Of a stretch of DNA of 40,429 nt, positions 17,894 to 25,884 are shown piece by piece. The translations under genes were made by a program, and so were the position numbers. Origin of the DNA: Candidatus Uhrbacteria bacterium (GTDB lineage Bacteria; Patescibacteriota; Patescibacteriia; UBA9934; GWF2-40-263); assembly GCA_903843045.1 (NCBI GenBank), contig CAIMOJ010000029.1:1-40429 (forward strand). The letters are read 5' to 3'. Every line of letters begins with the position of its first letter. The first letter of the stretch is position 1. Below the pieces are notes generated by a model. It worked only from the letters and a program-made list of their open reading frames with translations, was not told the DNA's origin and did not search any database.

Positions 17894-19024
17894 ATGTTTG
17901 CCACGCGCATCCAGCGGTTCCTGTACCGACGCATCGCGAAGCCCGTCTTCTTTTCGCGCGATCCCGAGGAAGTCCACGATGCCATGACCGCGCTCGGGAC
18001 CGCGCTCGGATCGTCCCGTGGCGTCCGGTCGATTCTCCGGTCTCTGTTCTCGTACGCGAGCCCGTCGCTTCGGCAGACGATCCTGGGGATCGAATTTCCG
18101 AACCCGGTCGGGCTTTCCGCCGGGTTCGACAAGGACGCGCTGCTCATGGACGTTCTCCCGTCCGTCGGGTTCGGGTTCGAGGAGATCGGGTCCGTGACGG
18201 GGGAGCGGTGCGCGGGGAATCCGAAGCCTCGGCTGTGGCGCCTGCCGAATTCGAAGGGGCTGGTGGTGTGGTACGGCCTGAAGAACGACGGGAGCGAGAC
18301 GGTGTCGGCCCGTCTGCGCGGCCGAACGTTCGAGATTCCCATTGGGACGAGCGTGGCACGGACGAACGACGCGACCACGGTCGAGACCGAGGCTGGGATT
18401 CGCGACTATGAGAAGGCGTTCCGCGCGTTCGCGGACATCGGCGACTATGCGACCGTAAATATCTCCTGCCCGAACACCTGCGGAGGCGAGCCGTTCGCGA
18501 CGCCGGAACGACTGGACGCGCTTCTGTCCCGGCTCGACGCGATCGCGACGCGCAAGCCGACCTTTTTGAAATTGCCGGCGGACATATCGACCGACGAGCT
18601 CGACGCGCTCGTGGCGGTCTGCGACCGTCACCGCGTCCACGGGCTCATCCTGTCGAACCTGACGAAGAGGCGCGATCGCGCGACGATCGATCCGACGGAG
18701 ATCGCCGTGACCGACAAGGGCGGCGTCAGCGGCAAGCCGGTCTTCGGTCCGTCCAACGAGCTGATCTCCCACCTTTGGAAAACGACCGGCCGCCGCTACG
18801 TCATCGTCGGGACGGGCGGGATCTTTTCGGCCGAGGACGCGTACGAGAAGATCGTCCGCGGCGCGTCGCTCGTGCAGCTTATCACAGGCATGATCTTCGA
18901 GGGCCCGCAGCTGATCGGGGAAATCAACCGCGGGATTGTGCGTCTCCTGGTACGCGACGGGTTCGCGACGGTCGCGGAGGCCGTGGGAACAAAAAACAGC
19001 CGGAAGGATCCGGCTGCAGGCTAG
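17894..19024 (+). CDS. pyrD: Dihydroorotate dehydrogenase
   Basis: FPNPVGLSAGFDKDA, NISCPNTCGGEPF, VGTGGIFSAEDAYEKI. Confidence 0.92.
   Translation: MFATRIQRFLYRRIAKPVFFSRDPEEVHDAMTALGTALGSSRGVRSILRSLFSYASPSLRQTILGIEFPNPVGLSAGFDKDALLMDVLPSVGFGFEEIGSVTGERCAGNPKPRLWRLPNSKGLVVWYGLKNDGSETVSARLRGRTFEIPIGTSVARTNDATTVETEAGIRDYEKAFRAFADIGDYATVNISCPNTCGGEPFATPERLDALLSRLDAIATRKPTFLKLPADISTDELDALVAVCDRHRVHGLILSNLTKRRDRATIDPTEIAVTDKGGVSGKPVFGPSNELISHLWKTTGRRYVIVGTGGIFSAEDAYEKIVRGASLVQLITGMIFEGPQLIGEINRGIVRLLVRDGFATVAEAVGTKNSRKDPAAG
18990..19016 (-). terminator. Terminator of the sigma-factor gene, inside the pyrD 3' coding end
   Basis: Minus strand CAGCCGGATCCTTCCGGCTG-TTTTTT. Confidence 0.75.
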
Positions 19025-20421
19025 GCGGCGTGCGACGCGAGGGCGCGGGAGAGCGCCTCGCGCTCGACGACGAGGCGCTTGGCCTCGTTCGCGAGGGCGT
19101 CTCGCCGGTCGCGAAGCGGGTCTGATCGGAGACGCGGGAGCAGGACCGCGATCATTCGCTCGCGGCGCGCGATGGCGACGATGCGCGCCTCGAGCTCTTC
19201 GGCCGTCTGCTCGGCTGCGAGATCGATGGGGCTGAGCCAGAAGTGGCGGTCGTCGAAGGCGCGGACGCCTTCGTTCCAGTGCGCGGAAAGCCGCTCGGCG
19301 GACTCGGGCGGGGCGAACCGCGCGGGAGTCCCGCTTGGCAGGCCGAGCTCCTCGATGCCGTGCACGGGCCTCCATCCGTCGCGGCTCGGAGAGCGCGCCA
19401 GGATGCCCGCGCGCTCCATCTCGCCGAGAACCCCGCGGGCGGGGACGCGGAAGAAGTAGGCCGCGACGGCCTCGACGAGCTCGTTCGGGACGTGCTTCGG
19501 GCCAAGGAAGGATCGCTTCAGGAGCTCGTGCAGGAGCCTCGCGCATTCGCACTGGCTGTGCGTCCATGAAGCTGGGTCGCCGACGGTCCCGCAGTGATCG
19601 CCCCTGAGCTCATGGGACTGGCGAAGCTTCCGGATCGCCTTGATCTCGATCTGTCGAATTCTCTCGCGGGTGACGTCGAGCCGACGGCCGACGTCCTCGA
19701 GAGACAGTTCTTCGCCGTCGAATCCGAACCGCCAGCGGATGACCTCGCGCTCGCGTCGGCTGAGGATCACGAGCGAGCGTCGGATGACGTCGGCCGCGTC
19801 GGCTTTCGCGGCGGCTTCCTCGGGCGTCGCCGAATCGTCCGTGAGCGCGTCGTGCCGCTCGACCCACTCGTCGCGGGTAAGCGTCGTGTCGGTTGGAACG
19901 CCCTCGTCGACGGCCACGAGGTCGTGGACGGGGAGAAACCAGTGGCGGGCCAGGGCGCGGGCACGAACGATCGTGTCCTCGGCGACGTCATATTGGTCGG
20001 CGAGCACCGCGTCGGGCGATTCCCACGGCGTCGGGTTCTTCTTGCGTCGAAACCCCCAGACGATCTGCTTGACCCCTTCCGGCACGTGGAACGGAAAGCG
20101 TTCGTCCTGCATCCGCAGGATGTTCTGCCTGATCCAGTACGGGGCGTAGGTGGAAAACCTCGTCCCTTTCCCAGGTTCGAACATCTCGAAGGCACGCAAC
20201 ATGCCGATGACCCCCTCCTGGAATGCATCGGATTTTTGAGGATGGCCGCTTGCCTTCCAAAGCACGAGTCGCAGATTGGCCATTGCGGTCTCGTTGGCGG
20301 TCGGCTGGATGCCCATCGCTCTTCGGTTCAGTCCGCCTACGGCGTGGAGCCAGGGCTCCGGATCGTCCACCGACATGCGCTTTGCCCGGCGCGGATACTC
20401 TCGATTCTGATGGTTTTGCAA
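19021..20421 (-). CDS. Sigma-70 family RNA polymerase sigma factor with ~190 aa C-terminal extension (TTG start)
   Basis: Region 2 FQEGVIGMLRAFEMFEPGKGTRFSTYAPYWIRQNI; region 4 LSRREREVIRWRFGFDGEELSLEDVGRRLDVTRERIRQIEIKAIRKLR; SD GGAG before TTG. Confidence 0.88.
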   Translation of the reverse strand: MQNHQNREYPRRAKRMSVDDPEPWLHAVGGLNRRAMGIQPTANETAMANLRLVLWKASGHPQKSDAFQEGVIGMLRAFEMFEPGKGTRFSTYAPYWIRQNILRMQDERFPFHVPEGVKQIVWGFRRKKNPTPWESPDAVLADQYDVAEDTIVRARALARHWFLPVHDLVAVDEGVPTDTTLTRDEWVERHDALTDDSATPEEAAAKADAADVIRRSLVILSRREREVIRWRFGFDGEELSLEDVGRRLDVTRERIRQIEIKAIRKLRQSHELRGDHCGTVGDPASWTHSQCECARLLHELLKRSFLGPKHVPNELVEAVAAYFFRVPARGVLGEMERAGILARSPSRDGWRPVHGIEELGLPSGTPARFAPPESAERLSAHWNEGVRAFDDRHFWLSPIDLAAEQTAEELEARIVAIARRERMIAVLLPRLRSDPLRDRRDALANEAKRLVVEREALSRALASHAA

Positions 20422-20503
20422 GGTACTCTCCAAAGCAACAGGGACGGGTGACTCTAGCCCGTTTTGACGATTCCGTCAATGGTCGAACAAAAAAGCCCGG
20501 CCG

Positions 20504-21370
20504 TTATGGGGCGCGGGCAGGGTCGGGCTGCGGTTCGGCGTTCGCGGCAATCGCCTCGAGGATGGCATTGACCATGGCCTCGAGCACTCCCGCGCGATCT
20601 TCTAGGGCGGAGAGATCGCTCTCGTTCAGCGTCTGGAGTCGAGCTCGGACGACGTCGAGCTCTCCGCGGACGCGATCGCGTTCCCGGGCGAGCCCGTCGT
20701 GCCGAGCGCTGGCGTCGAGCTTCTCGGCGTACGAGGCGTATCGCGCGAACAGCGTCTCGAGGAACCGGGCCTTTCGCCGGAGCGGAAGGATGTTCGCGCG
20801 GATCTCCGCGATCCGTCCGCGGACGGTCTCGAGGTCTTGTGATTCCTTCGCATGCTCGGCGCGCAGGTCCTCGAGCAGCTCGGCACGTTCGAGTTCGCTC
20901 ATTGCCGGGCGTGCGACCGATTCTGGGATCGGCGAGGCGGGCTCGTCGGCCGGGTCGCGGGCGACGGCGGCGGCGCCAGGGGTAATCCAGGCATCGGGCG
21001 AGTATTGGGTACAGGCGATCTTCGCGTTCTTCATTCCGTCCATCGGCTCGAAGCCGAACGCGCGGACGTTGGCCTCGATCTCGTCCTCGGTGAGGTTCGA
21101 TTTCGTTTCCGACTTCTCGACCGCGGCCTTCCCCTCGTCCGTGACGAAGGTTCGGAATCCGCGTTCGGCAAGGTGTGACTTTGGGGCATCCGACAGATAC
21201 CCGAACGTCCGAAGTTGGTTGGGCACCTGGACCCGCGTGTTCTCCTTCACGCCCGTGAGATCGCGCATGGCGAGCGCGTTGCGCAGGCGCGCGGGAAGCG
21301 GTCCGTCGAACCACACTTCGACTGCCAGCAGGTTGGCGAGAAACTGTAGGGACTTGGCATTGAGACGCAT
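20504..21370 (-). CDS. Orphan protein with C-terminal coiled coil
   Basis: Start MRLNAKSLQFLANLL; SELERAELLEDLRAEHAKESQDLETVRGRI...; promoter TTGACA-N17-TACGGT. Confidence 0.72.
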   Translation of the reverse strand: MRLNAKSLQFLANLLAVEVWFDGPLPARLRNALAMRDLTGVKENTRVQVPNQLRTFGYLSDAPKSHLAERGFRTFVTDEGKAAVEKSETKSNLTEDEIEANVRAFGFEPMDGMKNAKIACTQYSPDAWITPGAAAVARDPADEPASPIPESVARPAMSELERAELLEDLRAEHAKESQDLETVRGRIAEIRANILPLRRKARFLETLFARYASYAEKLDASARHDGLARERDRVRGELDVVRARLQTLNESDLSALEDRAGVLEAMVNAILEAIAANAEPQPDPARAP

Positions 21371-21492
21371 GGGTTTCCTGCCTCTTCGTCCGCGCCGGGA
21401 TTCGGCGTTAGGACGATGCGCGACCGTACCAGCGATCCCGATCCGTGTCAATGTCACTCCCCTCGCGCTTCGTGCTACACTGGTCGCCAAGT

Positions 21493-22233
21493 ATGGACGC
21501 GCACCACCTCCCGAACATCTTCTCCTCGATCGTTTCCACCGCCTGCCGCGTGGTCCCGGATTTGGCGCACGTCGATCCGTCGAGGATCCTCGTCTGCGTC
21601 CGCAAGCTCCCTCCCACCCGGCTCGGCGAGACGCTCGGGCTGCGGCAGGCGAAGGCGCGACGCGGGCATGACCCGGTGTTCTCGACGATGTCCGTCGGCG
21701 GACGCGAGATCCTGTACGTCATCACGTTTAACGTCTCGCTCGTCTCGACGGCAGCTCCGTCGCGTCAGGCGCTCGAGACCGTCATGCACGAGCTTTGGCA
21801 TATTGCCGAGGAATGCGACGGGACGATTCGGCCGGCGCGGCATGGGAAGGGGTTCAACGCGACGGTCGCCGAGCTGCACGACATTTACCTGTCCGTGGGC
21901 GGTCGTCCCGTGCCGACGTTCGAGCCGCATGCCCGCGTGCGTCTCCGTCACCTTCGCGGAAAGGGAAGGCCGGGAGTCCTGTCCGTCCGACGCGGATTGT
22001 CGATCGCGGCGACGGTTCCGAAGGCATGGAAGCAGGCATGGACGGAGGATGACATGCGCGAACGAACCGCGGTTCTTTCGAAGCTGCTCCCGCCGTCGTT
22101 TTCCTACGTCTGTCCGCACGGCCACGAGGTCGTTCGATTCCGAAAATTGTCGAAGGCGAGTTCGTGCGCAGCGTGCTCGAAGACGTTCGACCGCCGATTC
22201 CTTTTGTCGCCCAATAAAAAGACCCCGACGTAG
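21493..22233 (+). CDS. Putative metallopeptidase-like protein with C-terminal zinc ribbon
   Basis: VMHELWHIAEECDG (HExxH), C-term CPHGH...CAAC. Confidence 0.7.
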   Translation: MDAHHLPNIFSSIVSTACRVVPDLAHVDPSRILVCVRKLPPTRLGETLGLRQAKARRGHDPVFSTMSVGGREILYVITFNVSLVSTAAPSRQALETVMHELWHIAEECDGTIRPARHGKGFNATVAELHDIYLSVGGRPVPTFEPHARVRLRHLRGKGRPGVLSVRRGLSIAATVPKAWKQAWTEDDMRERTAVLSKLLPPSFSYVCPHGHEVVRFRKLSKASSCAACSKTFDRRFLLSPNKKTPT

Positions 22234-22245
22234 GCCGGGGCAGGG

Positions 22246-23274
22246 TCAGGGATTTTCCAGCGTCAGGGCAGCGACGATGGGGTCGTAGTTGTCGTGAAGG
22301 TGCCGCAGGTGGTCGCGCCGGCGGGAAAGCTGGGCAATCTCATCGTCGTACCACGCGATCAGTTCCACGATCTCCTCCTTGGTTCGGAGGCGCGGGCCCG
22401 GGACAGGACTCGCGATCGTTTCGACCGGCGGGCTGGTCGGCTCCGGGACCGGCGTCGGCTCGGAAGCGGCTTCCGGCAGCTCGATCCGAGCCCCTGGCGT
22501 GCTGGCAACCTCGACGACCGGGGCCTCGTTCGCCTTCAGTCTCGCTTGCCGCGTCAGCGTCGCCTCCATCCCGGCAACCTGCATCACCGTCAGCCGTCGG
22601 AGGCGGGCGATGTCCGGCTTGAGGGCGGGCAGGTCGGGTCGGCCGTAGCAGAGCCGCATGATCGTCCAGTCGGTCTCGTCGATCTCGAACGTTCGTTCCC
22701 TCGGGCCGACGGAGTAGTTCCCGCCGTCGTCGAGGGCTCGCTTCGGCCACGTTGCCGGGTCTTCCGTGATCGTCGTGTCGGTCTGGCTGTCACTCATGGT
22801 GGTCTCCTGGGGTGTCGCCGGGACAAGTTCCGGCGGGGGTTCGGGAACGGAAGGAACGGGGGAATGGGTCTTCGCGGGCCTGTGATCCCGCCTGGACGCG
22901 GGTTTGTCGGGAGGGTCAAGCAGGTGCTCTGCTCGGAATCTCCGAACGTCGTTCTTCCAGTGCGCCACGAGGTTCGCGGCCGCCTCGTCGGGCACGTTCT
23001 GGAAGGACGGGCCGTCGAGGCCCGTGCCGGTCCCGGGGATGGCATCCTCGTGCACCCGGTAGTTTTCCTGCGTCCGGTCGAGCGACATCCATCCATGCCG
23101 CGAGAGAGCGCCGATCTTTCCGGCGAGCGTCCCGGGCAGCAGCAGGTCGATCACGAACGATCCGAGCTCGAGCGGGACGGAGTCCTTTCCGAGCAGGGAA
23201 GCGATCTCGACGAGCAGAAGGAGCGTGTCGTACTGCAGTCGTGTCGGCAGGTGCGCCGGCGGCGGGTTTCTCAA
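22246..23274 (-). CDS. Orphan winged-helix-like protein sharing a domain with the sigma-factor extension (TTG start)
   Basis: SD TTGGAGGATCCA-TTG; VPDEAAANLVAHWKNDVRRFRAEHLLDPPD. Confidence 0.7.
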   Translation of the reverse strand: MRNPPPAHLPTRLQYDTLLLLVEIASLLGKDSVPLELGSFVIDLLLPGTLAGKIGALSRHGWMSLDRTQENYRVHEDAIPGTGTGLDGPSFQNVPDEAAANLVAHWKNDVRRFRAEHLLDPPDKPASRRDHRPAKTHSPVPSVPEPPPELVPATPQETTMSDSQTDTTITEDPATWPKRALDDGGNYSVGPRERTFEIDETDWTIMRLCYGRPDLPALKPDIARLRRLTVMQVAGMEATLTRQARLKANEAPVVEVASTPGARIELPEAASEPTPVPEPTSPPVETIASPVPGPRLRTKEEIVELIAWYDDEIAQLSRRRDHLRHLHDNYDPIVAALTLENP

Positions 23275-23362
23275 TGGATCCTCCAAGGTTGCTTCGGACC
23301 GTCCGAAGGGGCGAACAATGCCATGAATTCCATTTTCCGTCAATCCCGCCCCGCAAACGAAA

Positions 23363-23381
23363 AACCGCCTAAGCGGCGGTT
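23363..23381 (-). terminator. Terminator at the rpsP stop codon
   Basis: Minus strand AACCGCC-GCTTA-GGCGGTT-TTT; stop TAG at the loop/arm border. Confidence 0.75.
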
Positions 23382-23692
23382 TCCGTTGCCTTCGCCTTTT
23401 CGGTGGCGATGGTCTTCTGTCGTGCCTCGGTAAGATGCGTCACGTTGCGCTTCTTGCCGTCCACGATCTTCTGGTCGACCAGGAGGTTCCAGACCGACTC
23501 GGAAGGCTGGGCGCCCTTGCTGATCCAGTATTGGATGCGCTCGGCGTTCAGCATGGTTTCCTTGGTTCGCGGGTTGCGGTGGCCGAGGATTTCGAGGGAT
23601 TTGCCCCACGGGTCCTTCTGCTTGTCCATGATGACCACGCGGTACATGGGCTGCTTCTTTTTTCCGACGCGGGTGAGACGAATTGACAGCAT
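23369..23692 (-). CDS. rpsP: 30S ribosomal protein bS16
   Basis: MLSIRLTRVGKKKQPMYRVVIMDKQKDPWGKSLEILGHRNP. Confidence 0.96.
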   Translation of the reverse strand: MLSIRLTRVGKKKQPMYRVVIMDKQKDPWGKSLEILGHRNPRTKETMLNAERIQYWISKGAQPSESVWNLLVDQKIVDGKKRNVTHLTEARQKTIATEKAKATETAA

Positions 23693-23756
23693 AGGTTTGG
23701 TTCAAACATGAGCGTGTTGAACGGTGCCGGAACTATAGCGGAACGGGGAAAGGATG

Positions 23757-25127
23757 TCAACGAAGCATGGATACGGCGGCCGCGGACCCGGCCAGGGACA
23801 TAATTCCGACGATTGCCCAGCCGATAAGCGATGCAATCGGCCCGTTCGCCCGTTTTCCCATGATTTTGTGGTTTCCGCTGATCCGGATGATCAGGAACAG
23901 GATGACCGGAGCGATCATTCCGTTCGCGACCGCCGACCAGACGAGCGCCTTGATGGGGTCGAGCCCGACGAAGTTGAGCCCGAGTCCGACGAGCATCGAC
24001 AGGATGATCACGCCATAGAACGCGTGGGCGGACTTGAACGGGCGATACAGTCCCTGCTTCCATCCGAAGCTTTCCGAGAGCGCATAGGACGCGGATCCCG
24101 CAAGGACGGGAACGGCGAGCATTCCCGTGCCGATGATCCCGACGGCGAACAGAAGGTACGCGTACTCGCCGGCGATCGGCCGGAGGGCGAGGGCGGCGTC
24201 GGCGGCGGTCACGATGTTCGTGATGCCGTGCGTGTACAGCGTTCCGGCGCAGGCCGCGATGATGAAGAACATTACCACGTTCGAGACAAGCATCCCCGAC
24301 CAGACGTCGACGCGCATCTTCCTGATATCGTCGTCGCTCGTCTCCTTGCGACGCTCGCGGACGGTTGTCTTTCCCTGGAGAATCTGCTCTTCCACTTCCT
24401 GCGACGTCTGCCAGAAGAAGAGGTATGGCGAGATCGTCGTCCCGAGGATTCCGCAGACGAGGAAGATCTGGTCGCGGGAGAAGGTCATGGTCGGAACGAT
24501 CGCGTGCGTGAGGACGTCGCCCCAGTCCAGTCTCATCATGAGCGCGGAGAAGACGTAGGCGAGGAGGACGAGCGCGAGGTACTTGAGGTACTTCGCGTAC
24601 CGGGCATAGGTGGTGAAGATCTGAAGGGTGACGCTCAGCACGGCGAAGAAGACGACGAACAGGCCGACCGGAATCGTCGGGAAGAGAAGGGTACCTCCTT
24701 CGGCCATCGCGCCAAGGTCGGCTCCGATGTTGAACGTGTTGGCGATGACGAGCAGCGACGTGCAGAGATACAGCACCCACGTCGGATAGTGGCTCCGGAT
24801 GTTGGCGGCCAGCCCGCGCCCCGTCACGAGCCCGATGCGCGCGCACATCTCCTGGACGACGGCCATGAGCGGAAAGGTAAACGCCGCGAGCCAAAGCAGC
24901 TGGAACCCGTACCGCGCTCCGGTCTGCGAATAGGTCGCGATCCCGGACGGGTCGTCGTCGGACGCGCCGGTCGTGAGCCCTGGCCCGAGCGTTTCCCAGT
25001 ACTCCTCGGCGTCCTTGAATGGTTTTTTATCGAACAGCCGATGAAAAAAACTCGAGGAAGCGTCCATGGTCTTCTCAAGCGCCTCCGACGGGGCCGTGGC
25101 AATGTCCTCGATGAGATGGTCTGACAC
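23757..25127 (-). CDS. Nramp-family divalent metal transporter
   Basis: LGPGLTTGASDDDPSGIATYSQTGARYGFQLLW and many TM segments. Confidence 0.88.
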   Translation of the reverse strand: MSDHLIEDIATAPSEALEKTMDASSSFFHRLFDKKPFKDAEEYWETLGPGLTTGASDDDPSGIATYSQTGARYGFQLLWLAAFTFPLMAVVQEMCARIGLVTGRGLAANIRSHYPTWVLYLCTSLLVIANTFNIGADLGAMAEGGTLLFPTIPVGLFVVFFAVLSVTLQIFTTYARYAKYLKYLALVLLAYVFSALMMRLDWGDVLTHAIVPTMTFSRDQIFLVCGILGTTISPYLFFWQTSQEVEEQILQGKTTVRERRKETSDDDIRKMRVDVWSGMLVSNVVMFFIIAACAGTLYTHGITNIVTAADAALALRPIAGEYAYLLFAVGIIGTGMLAVPVLAGSASYALSESFGWKQGLYRPFKSAHAFYGVIILSMLVGLGLNFVGLDPIKALVWSAVANGMIAPVILFLIIRISGNHKIMGKRANGPIASLIGWAIVGIMSLAGSAAAVSMLR

Positions 25128-25200
25128 AAGATTTTGCGCGAGCGCTCTTAGAATCTTTGCGATTATACCATAAAAAAAATCCGACGGAGCGTCGGACAGA

Positions 25201-25788
25201 CTAGGCGTTGGAAGCCACGTGTCTCGGGGGCATGGATCGTCTCCAGGCGAGGAGGTCGATGGGTCTGGGGCAGATGACGGAGTGTTCCTGGGCGGAATGC
25301 TTGACGGAGGCGGCCCAGGGGACGTGGTCCTCGTCGAGCAGCGGGGAATGGTGCTTCGCGAGCGAGTCGACGACGTCGGCGAAGACGAGCGGGTCGATGT
25401 CGTGGAGCATCGCGGCCATCTCGGGCTCGAGCAGATCGAGCCGACCCGCGTGGGCGAAGAACCGCTCGACGATCTCGACGCGGATCAGCTGCGCGTCGCA
25501 TCCCTCGGCGGGGTGCCGCGTGATGGCCGCGGAGAGCTCCTGCGCGAACTGGACGTGGTCCGCCAGGATGCGCTGGCCCTCCCGTTTGAGCTCGTTTGCT
25601 CGCTGGTCGGCTCGGTCCGCGCGCAGGGCAAAGAACCAGAGTACGGCGACGGGGGCGACGGCGTCGAAGAGCGCCAAGGCGGAGAAGGGGACGGCTCCGA
25701 CAAGAAATCCGATGAGGTTGAGAACGACGATCGCCGCGGTGATCCGAAAGGCGGTCGTTCGCGCGGCGGTGGGGGTTGAGAAGGGCAT
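25201..25788 (-). CDS. Hypothetical membrane protein
   Basis: 195 aa, two N-terminal TM segments then cytosolic helices. Confidence 0.65.
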   Translation of the reverse strand: MPFSTPTAARTTAFRITAAIVVLNLIGFLVGAVPFSALALFDAVAPVAVLWFFALRADRADQRANELKREGQRILADHVQFAQELSAAITRHPAEGCDAQLIRVEIVERFFAHAGRLDLLEPEMAAMLHDIDPLVFADVVDSLAKHHSPLLDEDHVPWAASVKHSAQEHSVICPRPIDLLAWRRSMPPRHVASNA

Positions 25789-25884
25789 TGGGTGTTCCGT
25801 GAGCTACGCAATGGTAGTCCTCCGGGGAGACGGGGTCAAGAAAAAGAGCGGCCCGACGCACGGTCGGATCGCTCTTATTGTTTT

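Noticed and set aside
17789-19567. 592-aa minus-strand ORF
   Set aside because: Antisense to pyrD and out of frame with the sigma gene; Arg-rich composition.
23754-25124. 456-aa plus-strand ORF
   Set aside because: Exact antisense shadow of the Nramp-family gene.
8053-25788. Prophage or integrative element
   Set aside because: No integrase, terminase, capsid, portal or att-like repeats; core genes are interspersed.
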